Of a stretch of 64,000 nucleotides of DNA, positions 24,625 through 33,036 are shown in pieces. The translations under genes were made by a program, and so were the position numbers. Under the pieces are notes generated by a model that made no database searches, was not told where the DNA came from, and saw nothing but the letters and a program-made list of their open reading frames with translations. The stretch is from Paractinoplanes bogorensis (GTDB lineage Bacteria > Actinomycetota > Actinomycetes > Mycobacteriales > Micromonosporaceae), in NCBI RefSeq assembly GCF_018829635.1, contig NZ_JAHKKG010000003.1, positions 62,001-126,000 on the forward strand, in the 5' to 3' direction. Every line of letters begins with the position of its first letter. The stretch's first letter is position 1.

Positions 24625-25032
24625 ATGGCCTGGTACTGGCAGACGCTGATCAGCGTGGCGGCGGCCCTGGCGCTGCTCTGGATCGTCCTGGTCGTCGCGC
24701 TGCTGGTGCTGAAACCCGGCACCGTTCCGCTCAAGGAAGCGCTGCGGCTGCTCCCCGACCTGCTCCGACTTCTGCGCCGTCTGGCGGCCGACCCCACCCT
24801 GCCCCGAGGCGTCCGTATCCGCCTCGGCCTGCTGATGGCCTACCTGGCCATGCCGTTCGACCTGATCCCCGACTTCGTCCCCGTCCTGGGCTACGCCGAT
24901 GACGCGATCGTCGTCATCGCCGCACTGCGTTCCGTGGTGCGCCGGGCCGGCCTCGATTCTGTCCGCCGCCATTGGCCCGGCACCGACGACGGTTTCGCCG
25001 TTCTCTGCCGTGTCGCCGGCCTCAACCGCTGA
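24625..25032 (+). CDS. YkvA/DUF1232 membrane protein
   Basis: 135 residues from ATG 24625, chosen over ATG 24616 because GGGAG at 24610-24614 is at a usable distance only from the second. One N-terminal membrane helix (LISVAAALALLWIVLVVALL) is followed by an amphipathic helix and the DUF1232 core RIRLGLLMAYLAMPFDLIPD, FVPVLGYADDAIVVIAALR. The PFDLIPDFVPVLGYADD signature is diagnostic of the domain, whose function is unknown. It is divergent from the ligase gene, with 88 bp between them. Confidence 0.88.
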   Translation: MAWYWQTLISVAAALALLWIVLVVALLVLKPGTVPLKEALRLLPDLLRLLRRLAADPTLPRGVRIRLGLLMAYLAMPFDLIPDFVPVLGYADDAIVVIAALRSVVRRAGLDSVRRHWPGTDDGFAVLCRVAGLNR

Positions 25033-25042
25033 TCCCCGGAGG

Positions 25043-25879
25043 TCAGGCGGCGGGGGTGGTGCTCGGTGTGCGGGCCGCGGTGAATTCGGTGACCAGCCGG
25101 GCGAGGACGGCCGGTGCGGTCAGGGGCATCAGGTGGTTGACGTGCTCGACGGTCGCGATCGTCGAGCCGGGGACCAGTCGGGCCAGGTGCGCGATCAGCC
25201 GGTGCTCGAGCGGCAGACTCTCGGCGCCCTGCACCAGCAGGAGCGGCTGGGTGACGGCGGCCGGGTCGAAGGTCCATCCGTTCAGCGCCTGCACCTCGCC
25301 GGAGAAGAAGTGGCGACTGGACCGGGCGGCGGCGTCGACCACCTCGGTGCCGAGGACGGAGTTCAGCACGTCGCGGTAGCCCGGCCCGCAGACCAGGGAC
25401 ATGAAGGTGTCGAACGCCGCCTCCTCGTCGCCCCGGGCGAGCGCGCCCATCGCCGCGCCCATGACCGGCCCGAACGCGGCGTGCAGCGCGTCGAGGTCGG
25501 CCGGGTCGGCCAGGGGGTCGACCAGCGGTGGTTCGAGCAGGGTGAGGGTGCGGACGACGGCCGGGTCGTCGACCGCCAGCTGCAAGGCGATGGCCGAGCC
25601 CGACGAGTGCGCGACGACATGCGCCCCGGTCGCGTCCAGCCGCCGCAGCAGGGTGGCGGCGTGCCGGGCGTGATCGGCCACGCTCAGCCCGTCGGCGGCG
25701 GTGCCCAGATAGCCCGCGCGAACCATCCGGATCACGCGGAAGCGCTGCAGGGCCGGGGTGGCGGCCAGGATGGTGCACCAGTCGGCCAGGCCACCGCCGT
25801 GGATCAGCAGCAGGGGCTCACCGTCCCCGGCCGAATCCGTGTAGGCGATCCCGAAGCCGTCGATCTGTGTGTGAACCAT
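25043..25879 (-). CDS. Alpha/beta-fold hydrolase
   Basis: 278 residues. Hydrolase landmarks in order: oxyanion HGGGLADWC near residue 28, nucleophile elbow VVAHSSGSAIAL (serine near residue 94), acid-region LLLVQGAESLPLE and the catalytic histidine in EHVNHLMPLT near the end. The shape is that of the lid-bearing esterase/haloperoxidase group; substrate unknown. It lies 21 nt after the VOC gene, with GAAGGGAAC before the ATG, and is probably cotranscribed with it under the TetR repressor at 26340. Confidence 0.88.
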   Translation of the reverse strand: MVHTQIDGFGIAYTDSAGDGEPLLLIHGGGLADWCTILAATPALQRFRVIRMVRAGYLGTAADGLSVADHARHAATLLRRLDATGAHVVAHSSGSAIALQLAVDDPAVVRTLTLLEPPLVDPLADPADLDALHAAFGPVMGAAMGALARGDEEAAFDTFMSLVCGPGYRDVLNSVLGTEVVDAAARSSRHFFSGEVQALNGWTFDPAAVTQPLLLVQGAESLPLEHRLIAHLARLVPGSTIATVEHVNHLMPLTAPAVLARLVTEFTAARTPSTTPAA

Positions 25880-25900
25880 GGTCAGTGTTCCCTTCAGTAA

Positions 25901-26284
25901 TCAGACTGCGTACAGGCGGATCTCGATGCCGTCGGGGTCGTGCAGGCCGATCAGGACCGAGCCGCCCCGGTGGCCGGTCACGACACCGCCGTGGGGTTGC
26001 TCCAGGTCGTCCAGGCGGGCCCGCCACGCCTCGACGTCCTCGCGTTTCGGCACCTCGAGCGCGACCGGATCAAAACCGGCCAGGGCCTTTGCCCGTACGG
26101 GATCCAGCCGCAACGCCAGGCGCAGGCGACCGGTCGCGTCTTCGAGGGCCAGGCCCATCAGTTCGCCGTCCTCGACGAACTCGATCTCGACCCGCAGGCA
26201 GAGCACCGTGGTGTACCAGTCCCGGCTGCGTTGCAGGTCGGCGACCGGGAGTTTGACGTGATGGAAGCCCGCCAGGTCCGGCAT
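25901..26284 (-). CDS. VOC-family (glyoxalase/bleomycin resistance-like) protein
   Basis: 127 residues forming two beta-alpha-beta-beta-beta modules: FHHVKLPVADLQRSRDWYTT at the start, and LEVPKREDVEAWRARLDDL to GLHDPDGIEIRLYAV at the end. The metal-site positions are His in the first strand (HHVKL) and Glu in IEIRLY. Proteins of this type act as dioxygenases, lyases or drug-binding proteins; the reaction here cannot be assigned. It is the first gene after the operator and is divergent from a TetR gene. Confidence 0.88.
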   Translation of the reverse strand: MPDLAGFHHVKLPVADLQRSRDWYTTVLCLRVEIEFVEDGELMGLALEDATGRLRLALRLDPVRAKALAGFDPVALEVPKREDVEAWRARLDDLEQPHGGVVTGHRGGSVLIGLHDPDGIEIRLYAV

Positions 26285-26298
26285 GACTCTCCGTTCGT

Positions 26299-26336
26299 TA
26301 GAGTTGGCTCTAGTAATTGACTAAAGTAGGCTCTAG
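26299..26336. promoter_or_regulatory. Candidate TetR operator with GGCTCTAG repeats
   Basis: The dyad TAGAGTTGGCTCTA (26299-26312) has 5-bp arms, and its right half GGCTCTAG (26306-26313) is repeated at 26329-26336. They fill the 55-bp spacer between the divergent VOC and TetR start codons, the second ending 3 bp before the GTG start of the regulator. Confidence 0.6.
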
Positions 26337-26339
26337 CGA

Positions 26340-26993
26340 GTGAGCGGAGAAGTCAAGCGAAGAAAGCCGACACGAGCGGAACAGGCACGCTCGACGCGGC
26401 GCCGGATCGTCGCGGCGGCGGCGGCGCAGTTCGTGGCGGTCGGCTACGGCGCGACGCGTCTCGATCGGGTGGCCGCGGAGGCCGGCGTGGCCGTGCAGAC
26501 GGTGTATTTCCACTTCGGAAACAAGCGCACACTGCTCAAGGAGGCCCTCGATGTGGCCGCGGTCGGCGACGACGAGCCGATTCCGCTGATGGAGCGACCG
26601 TGGATCGCCGAGATCCGGGCCGAGCCCGACCCGCGGCGTGTGGTCGAGCTCTGGGTGGCGGGCGGTCGCGTCATCATCGACCGGATCGCGCCGCTCATGC
26701 GGGTCGTGCGCGGGGCCACCAGCACCGACCCCGAAGTGGCGGCGCAGTGGAACACGAATCAGGAGCAGACGCGTACGGCGCACGGGTTCCTGATCGGTCT
26801 GCTCGCCGGCCTCGGCGCGCTCAGGCCGGGCCTCGATCCCGATCGGGCGCGGGACATCGCCTTCGTGCTCGGCAACGCCGAGACCTACCTGCAGTTCGTC
26901 GACGCGTGCGGCTGGACGCCCGAGCAGTGGCAGCACCACACCGCCGACTTGCTGATCAAGGCCCTCATCGGGGGCGGGCCAGCGCGGCCTTGA
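26340..26993 (+). CDS. TetR-family transcriptional regulator (VOC/hydrolase partner)
   Basis: 217 residues from GTG 26340. The DNA-binding domain runs from RRIVAAAAAQFVAVGYGATR through LDRVAAEAGVAVQTVYFHFG to NKRTLLKEALDVA. The C-terminal domain includes VVELWVAGGRVIIDRIAPL and HGFLIGLLAGLGALRPGL. It is divergent from the VOC/hydrolase pair, and the CTCTAG repeats in between make it their likely repressor. Its 3' end overlaps the convergent siderophore-binding gene by 29 nt. Confidence 0.9.
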   Translation: MSGEVKRRKPTRAEQARSTRRRIVAAAAAQFVAVGYGATRLDRVAAEAGVAVQTVYFHFGNKRTLLKEALDVAAVGDDEPIPLMERPWIAEIRAEPDPRRVVELWVAGGRVIIDRIAPLMRVVRGATSTDPEVAAQWNTNQEQTRTAHGFLIGLLAGLGALRPGLDPDRARDIAFVLGNAETYLQFVDACGWTPEQWQHHTADLLIKALIGGGPARP

Positions 26994-27957
26994 TCTTCGG
27001 GAGGACCTGCTCGATGCCGTAGCGGACGCTCAGCGCGGACGGGAACCCGATCGCCAGTGCGGCGGGCAGGTCGAGACCGACGTAGGCACCACGGCGTACG
27101 GCGGGAATCTGCTGGAACAGCGGCGTCGCCTCGAGCTTGGTGCGGGCGGCCGGCGTGTTGAAGGTCAGCATGAGCACGTCGGCGTCGAGCACGTCGAGCC
27201 GCTCGGGGCTGATCACCGCGCGGCCCGGGATGGCCGCGTTGGGCAGGCTGGTCACCGCGGGGGAGAGCGCCAGCCCGAACTGGGCGAGGAACTCGGCCGA
27301 CGCGTCGCTGGTGCTGTTGATCGTGTTGACCGTGCCGTCGGCGGTGACCGGGCCCAGCGTGAACGTCTTGCCCGCGAACTCGGGGTTGGCCGCCTTGGCC
27401 TGGGCGATCGCGTCCTCGGTGGTCTTGATCTGCTGGGCCGCCTCGGCCTCCTTGCCCAGCGCCGCGCCGACCCGGGTCGTGGTCGTGCGCCACTCGTCCT
27501 TGTTGTAGCCCTCGTCCCACGACATGGTGGGCGCGATCTGGCTGAGCCGCGCGTACTCCTCCTCCAGGTTGAGCCGGTCGGTGGCCAGGATGAGGTCGGG
27601 CTTCAGCGCGGCGATCGCCTCGTACGGCATTTCCTCGACGTCGACCAGGTTGAGCTTGGCCGGGCCGAGCAACGGCTGCACCCACGGCGCGACTCCGCCT
27701 TCGAGGAAGAAGCTCAGGTCGGGACTGAGCAGCGGGACGACGCCGAGCGCGATCGCCGCGTCGAGGTCGCGATATTGACCGACCGCCACCACACGCTGCG
27801 GACCGGCCGGGACCTCGATGGTGCCGAGTCCTCCGGGGACGGTCCGGGTCGACGCGCTGGTGCCGATGTCGGGGGTCGACGAGCCGGACGAGCAGCCGGC
27901 CAGCATGAGGAGTGCACCTGTGAGCAGTGACCGGCGCGTGAGCGAGGCGGTGATCAT
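26965..27957 (-). CDS. Iron-siderophore ABC transporter substrate-binding lipoprotein
   Basis: 330 residues. The signal MITASLTRRSLLTGALLMLAGC has a lipobox (LAGC, cysteine 22). The FecB/FhuD-type fold shows GPQRVVAVGQYRDLDAAIAL, EEMPYEAIAALKPDLILATD and the long helix before PRRGAYVGLDLPAAL. It captures a ferric siderophore outside the membrane for the two permeases and ATPase divergent from it. The start codon lies at the edge of an iron box, so it should be repressed by a DmdR/IdeR protein in iron-replete cells; no strong ribosome binding site is seen, suggesting a leaderless or weakly translated message. Confidence 0.92.
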   Translation of the reverse strand: MITASLTRRSLLTGALLMLAGCSSGSSTPDIGTSASTRTVPGGLGTIEVPAGPQRVVAVGQYRDLDAAIALGVVPLLSPDLSFFLEGGVAPWVQPLLGPAKLNLVDVEEMPYEAIAALKPDLILATDRLNLEEEYARLSQIAPTMSWDEGYNKDEWRTTTTRVGAALGKEAEAAQQIKTTEDAIAQAKAANPEFAGKTFTLGPVTADGTVNTINSTSDASAEFLAQFGLALSPAVTSLPNAAIPGRAVISPERLDVLDADVLMLTFNTPAARTKLEATPLFQQIPAVRRGAYVGLDLPAALAIGFPSALSVRYGIEQVLPKIKAALARPR

Positions 27958-27975
27958 GAGGGTACCCTAACCTTA
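27957..27975. promoter_or_regulatory. Iron box (DmdR/IdeR-type operator)
   Basis: Read on the minus strand the 19 bases are TAAGGTTAGGGTACCCTCA, agreeing at 16 of 19 positions with the IdeR/DmdR consensus TWAGGTWAGSCTWACCTWA. The site lies between the divergent binding-protein and permease genes and touches the ATG of the former, so one operator can control both transcripts in response to iron. Confidence 0.75.
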
Positions 27976-27992
27976 CTTTTAAGGAGTGTCGA

Positions 27993-28970
27993 TTGTCCAA
28001 GACCGCCGGGCTGGTTGCCGCCCTGGTGCTGCTGGTCGTGGTGGTGCTGGCCAGCATCGCGATCGGCGCGCGGGACATCCCGCTGCCGGCCGTTCTGCAC
28101 CCGACCGACGTCACCGAGCGCCTGATCATCCGGGACCTGCGATTTCCCCGTACGGTCGTGGGCCTGATCGTCGGCATCGCCCTGGGCGTGTCCGGGGCGT
28201 TGATCCAGGCGCTGACCCGCAACCCCCTCGCCGACCCGGGCATCCTGGGCGTGGGGCCGGGCGCCGCGTTCTTCGTCGCGCTGGCGGTCGGCGTGTTCGG
28301 GATCGGCTCGATCACCGGCTACCTGTGGTTCGCGTTCGCGGGCGCGCTGGTCGTCACCGTGGTCGTCTACGTGATCGGCGCGGCCGGCCGCCGCACGGCC
28401 GATCCGGTGCGCCTGGTGCTGGCCGGGGTGGCGCTCGGGGCCGTGCTGGGTGGCATCACCGCCGCCATGACCCTGCTCGATCCGGTGGCGTTCGACGCGA
28501 TGCGGTTCTGGAGCGCGGGCACGATCGCCGACCGCGGCCTGGCCGTGGTGTGGCCGGTGCTGCCGTTCCTCGCGATCGGACTGATCCTGGCCGCGATCGC
28601 CGCCGCCCCGCTGAACGCGATAGCGCTCGGCGACGACGCCGCGTCCGCGCTGGGCGCCCACGTGACCCGTACGCGCGTCGTCGTCGTGGCCGCGGTGACC
28701 CTGCTGGCCGGTGGCGCGACCGCGATCGCCGGGCCGATCGGCTTCGTCGGGCTGATGGTGCCGCACGTCGCCCGCTGGATCACCGGGCCCGATCAGCGCT
28801 GGATCCTGGCCTACACCACCGTGCTGGCCCCGATCCTGCTGCTCACCGCCGACGTGCTGGGCCGGGTGGTGATGCGCCCGGGCGAGATCCCGGTCGGCAT
28901 CGTGACCGCGTTCGTCGGGGCGCCGGTGCTGATCGTCCTGATCCGCCGGACGAGGGTGAGCGGACTGTGA
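27993..28970 (+). CDS. FecCD-family iron-siderophore permease 1
   Basis: 325 residues. The start is TTG 27993, supported by AAGGAG 7 nt upstream. About nine membrane helices; conserved FecCD motifs RFPRTVVGLIVGIALGVSG, IQALTRNPLADPGILGVGPG, RFWSAGTIADRG and the C-terminal GPIGFVGLMVPHVARWITG. It forms the inner-membrane channel with permease 2. The stop overlaps the next start by 4 nt (GTGA). Confidence 0.94.
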   Translation: MSKTAGLVAALVLLVVVVLASIAIGARDIPLPAVLHPTDVTERLIIRDLRFPRTVVGLIVGIALGVSGALIQALTRNPLADPGILGVGPGAAFFVALAVGVFGIGSITGYLWFAFAGALVVTVVVYVIGAAGRRTADPVRLVLAGVALGAVLGGITAAMTLLDPVAFDAMRFWSAGTIADRGLAVVWPVLPFLAIGLILAAIAAAPLNAIALGDDAASALGAHVTRTRVVVVAAVTLLAGGATAIAGPIGFVGLMVPHVARWITGPDQRWILAYTTVLAPILLLTADVLGRVVMRPGEIPVGIVTAFVGAPVLIVLIRRTRVSGL

Positions 28971-30004
28971 TCGATTTCGGTCGCCGCACGCTGTGGGCGC
29001 GTCTCGGACCGGTGTCCCTGCGACTCGACGTCCGCAGTCTCGCCGTGTGCGCCGTGCTGGCCGCCCTGAGCCTGTCCGTCGCGCTGGTGGCCCTGGCCAG
29101 CGGAGACTTCCGGCTCAGCGTCTCCGAAGTGGTGTCGGCCGTCCTGGACCGGCAGAGCTTCGCGCACACCATCGTCGTCGACTGGCGGATGCCGCGGGTG
29201 CTGGCGGCACTGGTGTTCGGGGCCGCGCTCGGGGTCAGCGGGGCCATCTTCCAGTCGCTGACCCGCAATCCGCTGGCGAGCCCCGACATCATCGGGTTCT
29301 CCACCGGGGCGTACACGGGAGCCCTGCTCGTCATGGTGCTCGCCGGCGGCTCCTATCTGCGGGTGGCCGGCGGAGCACTGGCCGGCGGCCTGGCGACCGC
29401 CGCGCTGGTCTATCTGCTGGCCTACCGGCGGGGCGTGCAGGGGTTCCGGCTGATCATCGTGGGCATCGCGGTCGCGGCCACCCTCAACTCGTTCAACACG
29501 TGGCTGATGCTGACCGCCGACCTCGAGGTCGCGATGGCCGCCGCCACCTGGGGGATCGGGTCGCTGAACGACACCGGCTGGGCCCAGGCCGGCCTCGGCG
29601 GGGTGGTGATCGGCGTGCTGCTGCTGGTCGCCGTGCCGCTGGCCCGGCCGCTGCGTCAGCTCGAACTCGGCGACGACGCGGCCCGGGCCCGGGGTGTGGC
29701 GGTCGAACCGGCCCGGCTCGCGCTGGTCGCCCTCGGGGTGGCGCTGACCGCCGCCGTGTCGGCCGCGGCCGGACCGATCGTGTTCGTCGCGCTGGCCGCC
29801 GGGCAGATCAGCCGGCGTCTGACCCGGACGGCGGGCGTGGCTCTGGCCCCGGCCGCCTTCCTGGGCGCGCTGATGTTGTGCGCCTGCGACTACGTCGCCC
29901 AGCACGTGCTGCCCACCCCGCTGCCGGTCGGGGTGGTCACCGTCGTGCTCGGCGGCGGCTATCTGATCTGGTTGCTCATCCACGAGTCCCGGAGGCGACT
30001 GTGA
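28967..30004 (+). CDS. FecCD-family iron-siderophore permease 2
   Basis: 345 residues from GTG 28967, overlapping permease 1. Motifs parallel those of its partner: RMPRVLAALVFGAALGVSG, FQSLTRNPLASPDIIGFSTG, TWGIGSLNDTGW and AAGPIVFVALAAGQISRRL. A cytoplasmic N-terminal stretch of about 25 residues precedes the first helix. The last codons overlap the ATPase start by 4 nt, so the three importer genes are translationally chained. Confidence 0.94.
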   Translation: MIDFGRRTLWARLGPVSLRLDVRSLAVCAVLAALSLSVALVALASGDFRLSVSEVVSAVLDRQSFAHTIVVDWRMPRVLAALVFGAALGVSGAIFQSLTRNPLASPDIIGFSTGAYTGALLVMVLAGGSYLRVAGGALAGGLATAALVYLLAYRRGVQGFRLIIVGIAVAATLNSFNTWLMLTADLEVAMAAATWGIGSLNDTGWAQAGLGGVVIGVLLLVAVPLARPLRQLELGDDAARARGVAVEPARLALVALGVALTAAVSAAAGPIVFVALAAGQISRRLTRTAGVALAPAAFLGALMLCACDYVAQHVLPTPLPVGVVTVVLGGGYLIWLLIHESRRRL

Positions 30005-30786
30005 CCACGGAATTGCGGGCCGACAACGCCACCATCGGCTACGACCGGCGGGTCATCTCGTCCGGGCTCGACGTCGCCATCCCGCCCGGCTCGTTCACGG
30101 TCATCGTCGGGCCCAACGCGTGCGGCAAGTCGACGCTGCTGCGGGCGTTGTCCCGCCTGCTGCGGCCGTCGGCCGGGCACGTGCTGCTCGACGGGAAGGA
30201 CATCGGGTCATACCGGGCGAAGGAAGTGGCCCGGCGGCTCGGGCTGCTGCCGCAGACGTCGATCGCACCCGACGGCATCCGGGTGGCCGATCTGGTGGCG
30301 CGCGGCCGTTATCCGCACCAGAGCCTGATCCGCCAATGGACGGACGCCGACGAGCAGGCCGTACGGGAGGCCATGGTTGCCACCGGCATCGAGGAACTCT
30401 CGCCCCGCCTGGTCGACGAACTCTCCGGCGGTCAGCGTCAGCGCGTGTGGGTGGCGATGGCGCTGGCCCAGCGGACGCCGTGGCTGCTGCTCGACGAGCC
30501 GACCACGTTCCTCGACATCGCCTACCAGATCGATCTGATGGAGCTGTTCACCGATCTGCACCGCGACGGCACGACGCTGGTCGCCGTGCTGCACGACCTG
30601 AACCACGCCGCCCGCTACGCCACCCACCTGATCGCGATGCGTGACGGAGCGGTCGTGGCCGAGGGGGCGCCGGCCGACATCGTCACCACTGATCTCGTGG
30701 CCGAGGTGTTCGGGCTGGCCAGCAAGGTGATCCCGGACCCGGTCACCGGTACGCCGATGGTGGTGCCGATCGGACGCGAGCGCTAG
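30001..30786 (+). CDS. Iron-siderophore ABC transporter ATP-binding protein
   Basis: 261 residues, GTG 30001. Walker A GPNACGKSTLL, Q-loop LPQTSIAPDG, the family-typical ARGRYPHQSLIRQW, signature LSGGQRQRVW, Walker B LLLDEPTTFLD and switch VLHDLNHAARYA are all intact. The form is FepC/FecE. It energises the two permeases directly upstream. An alanine replaces the usual glycine in the Walker A (PNACGKST), a common variant in this subfamily (PNGCGKST in most). Confidence 0.95.
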   Translation: MTTELRADNATIGYDRRVISSGLDVAIPPGSFTVIVGPNACGKSTLLRALSRLLRPSAGHVLLDGKDIGSYRAKEVARRLGLLPQTSIAPDGIRVADLVARGRYPHQSLIRQWTDADEQAVREAMVATGIEELSPRLVDELSGGQRQRVWVAMALAQRTPWLLLDEPTTFLDIAYQIDLMELFTDLHRDGTTLVAVLHDLNHAARYATHLIAMRDGAVVAEGAPADIVTTDLVAEVFGLASKVIPDPVTGTPMVVPIGRER

Positions 30787-30796
30787 GTTCGGCCTC

Positions 30797-31705
30797 GTGA
30801 TCGACCACTTCCTCGCCGGTGTGCTGGTCTGCCCGGCCCTGGTGGCGGTCACGATCGGGCTCACCTCGGCCCGCATGCGGCCCGACCGGGCGGTGCCGTT
30901 CCTGGCCTGGTCGATGGCCGTCGCCGCGCTGGCGTCGCTGGCCAACCTCGCGGTGTTCGCGCTCAAGGCGGTGGCCGAGATCCCGGCCGTCGGCCGGTGG
31001 TTCGGCTGGTCCGCTCAGGCGGTACGCGACGACACCGCAGCCGTTCCCTGGGTGTCCTGGGGGTCGGCGGTGGCGCTGCTCGCCGCTGTGGCCGCCGTCG
31101 CGCTGGTGTGGCGGCGGCACCGGCGCGACCGCGCGTTCGCCGAGCAGTACGCCGACCTGCCCACCGGCGCCGACGGCGTGGTGCTGGTCGACGACCCGCG
31201 GGCGCTCGCCTTCGCGCTGCCCGTCCGCGGCGGCCGGATCGTCGTGACCACCGCGATGCGGGCCGGGCTGACCGACCGGCAGTACGCCGCCCTGCTCGCC
31301 CACGAACGCGCGCATCTCTCGGCCGGGCACCACGGCCTGGTGCGGATCGCGCGCCTGGCCGCGGCGGCCCACCCGGTGTTCCGGTGGCTCGCCCGCCGGG
31401 TCGAGTTCCTCGTCGAGCGGGCCGCCGACGAGCAGGCGGCGGCCGCGGTCGGCGACCGGCACGTGGTGGCGCGGGCGATCGGGACGGCCGCGCTGATCGG
31501 CGCGCCCCCGGTCGTGGCCGGGCTGCAGATGGCGCCGGCCCGGCCCGGCGTGCTGCCGCAACGGGTGGCCTCGCTGCTGCGCGGGCGGCCCCGCGGTTCG
31601 TGGACGCTGACCGCCGCACCGGCCCTGGTGGCCGCGTTCTCGCTGGTCTGGACCGGCGAGTGCCTCTATGACCTAGGCGAGCTCCTCGTCGCCTCGCGTC
31701 TCTGA
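30797..31705 (+). CDS. M56-family membrane metallopeptidase (BlaR1/MecR1-like)
   Basis: 302 residues, GTG start 10 nt after the ATPase. Membrane helices flank the cytosolic zinc peptidase core: LLAHERAHLSAGHHGLVRI gives HExxH as HERAH, and the third ligand Glu lies in VERAADEQAAAAVG. No penicillin-binding sensor domain follows; the protein ends with one more helix. In BlaR/MecR systems such peptidases inactivate the BlaI repressor. A BlaI gene is adjacent but convergent, overlapping by 33 nt, instead of the usual tandem order. Confidence 0.88.
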   Translation: MIDHFLAGVLVCPALVAVTIGLTSARMRPDRAVPFLAWSMAVAALASLANLAVFALKAVAEIPAVGRWFGWSAQAVRDDTAAVPWVSWGSAVALLAAVAAVALVWRRHRRDRAFAEQYADLPTGADGVVLVDDPRALAFALPVRGGRIVVTTAMRAGLTDRQYAALLAHERAHLSAGHHGLVRIARLAAAAHPVFRWLARRVEFLVERAADEQAAAAVGDRHVVARAIGTAALIGAPPVVAGLQMAPARPGVLPQRVASLLRGRPRGSWTLTAAPALVAAFSLVWTGECLYDLGELLVASRL

Positions 31706-32065
31706 CAGCAGGCGGCGCAGCACCGCCTCGTCGCCCGGCCCGAGCCCGGCCACGAAACGCTGCAGCACGGTCTCGTGGTCGGCGTCGGCGTCGAGCAGCC
31801 GGCCCATCCGTTGCGCGGTGAGCGAGGGCCCGTCGGTCAGCGGCGCGTAGCGGAACGCGCGACCGTCGCGATAGCGCGCGAGCACCCCCTTGGCGTACAT
31901 CCGGGTCAGGATCGTCACCACGGTGCTGTACGACAGGGGGTCCTCAGCGGGCAATTTCTCCCGTACGTCCCCGGGGGTCAACGGCCGATCGGCACCGACC
32001 AGCACGTCGAGCAGGGCCGACTCGAGCTCGCCGGGCCCTCGGCGCCGCTGATCCTTCCCGGACAT
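31673..32065 (-). CDS. BlaI/MecI/CopY-family transcriptional repressor
   Basis: 130 residues. The winged helix is GELESALLDVLVGADRPLTP to STVVTILTRMYAKGVLARYR and the DGRAFRYAP wing, followed by the C-terminal dimerisation helices ending EAVLRRLLSE. It is the expected partner of the M56 peptidase gene, whose 3' end it overlaps tail to tail. It follows the aldo/keto reductase gene by 16 nt on the same strand and may be cotranscribed with it. Targets unknown. Confidence 0.9.
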   Translation of the reverse strand: MSGKDQRRRGPGELESALLDVLVGADRPLTPGDVREKLPAEDPLSYSTVVTILTRMYAKGVLARYRDGRAFRYAPLTDGPSLTAQRMGRLLDADADHETVLQRFVAGLGPGDEAVLRRLLSETRGDEELA

Positions 32066-32081
32066 CGCGCCAGCTTACCCG

Positions 32082-33011
32082 CTAGTTGGCGGCGTCCAGG
32101 CGGGCCCGCGTTTCGGCGTCCAGCTTCAGGTCGCGGGCGGCCATCACCTCGTCGAGGCGCTCGGGAGTGCTGGCGCCGACGATCGGCCAGACCTGCGGGT
32201 CGCCGCCGAGCAGCCAGGCCAGCACGACCTGGTTCCGGGTAACGCCGGCTGATTCAGCCACGTCGGCCAGGGTGGTCAGGCGGCGGGTGGTACCCGGGTG
32301 GTCGTACGCCTCCTCGAGCGGGCGGTCGGCCCGGCCGTAGGCGCCGTTGATCAGCGACGAGTACGCCCACAGATCCAGGTCGGGAGTGGAGCGTACGTAA
32401 TCGAGGGTCTCCGGGAAGACCTGCCGGTGTGACCACGACTCCAGTGCGGCTCCGGGGCGGGGGAGGGCGTACGAGTGCCGCAGTTGCAACGCGTCCCAGC
32501 CCGCGCCCAGCGCCCGGGCCTGTTCCACCCGCCAGGCCGGGGTGTTCGAGGCGCCGGTCCGCGCGGCCAGGCCCGCCGTCCGCAGCTCCCCGAAGACGCC
32601 CGCCGTCTCGGCCAGGGGCACCGACCGGTCCTCGACGTGCGCCCAGTACATGTCCACGTGGTCGACGCCCAGCCGCTGCAGGCTCGCGGCCGCCGCCCGC
32701 CGGACCGTCGCCGCCGACAGGCCCTCCATCGCCTCCAGCCCGCGGGCCGGGTCGGTCGGCTCGGCCCCGCACTTGGTGCTGATCAGCACCCGGTCCCGCA
32801 TCCCGGGCCGGGCGGCCAGCCAGCGGCCGATCACCCGCTCGCTGTGCCCGCCCAGGCCGGAGGGATGCTCCCAGAACGCGTAGTTGTTCGCCGTGTCGAT
32901 CCACCGCCCGCCCCGCTCGACGAAACGGTCGAGCAGCTCGAACGACTCCTTCTCGCCGATCCTGGTTCCGAACAGCATTGCGCCCAGCACGATGTCAGCC
33001 ATGCCGAGCAT
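32082..33011 (-). CDS. Aldo/keto reductase
   Basis: 309 residues from ATG 33011 (MLGMADIVLGAML) with AAGGA 5 nt upstream. AKR catalytic residues: Asp and Tyr in WIDTANNYAFWEH, Lys in ISTKCGAEP, and the His position in MYWAHVEDRSVPL. C-terminal cofactor loop IVGASTPERLDEV. The branch is that of general NADP-dependent oxidoreductases of the Tas/YajO type. It is not closely alike to the reductase at 2156. Substrate unknown. Confidence 0.88.
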   Translation of the reverse strand: MLGMADIVLGAMLFGTRIGEKESFELLDRFVERGGRWIDTANNYAFWEHPSGLGGHSERVIGRWLAARPGMRDRVLISTKCGAEPTDPARGLEAMEGLSAATVRRAAAASLQRLGVDHVDMYWAHVEDRSVPLAETAGVFGELRTAGLAARTGASNTPAWRVEQARALGAGWDALQLRHSYALPRPGAALESWSHRQVFPETLDYVRSTPDLDLWAYSSLINGAYGRADRPLEEAYDHPGTTRRLTTLADVAESAGVTRNQVVLAWLLGGDPQVWPIVGASTPERLDEVMAARDLKLDAETRARLDAAN

Positions 33012-33019
33012 GCTGGTCC

Positions 33020-33035
33020 TTCGAGTGCTCTCGAA
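33020..33035. promoter_or_regulatory. Short perfect dyad upstream of aldo/keto reductase
   Basis: TTCGAG (33020-33025) and CTCGAA (33030-33035) flank TGCT. The dyad fills the 25-bp gap between the GGDEF-EAL stop (33037) and the reductase start (33011). It may be an operator or part of a terminator; nothing else supports a function. Confidence 0.3.
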
Positions 33036-33036
33036 G

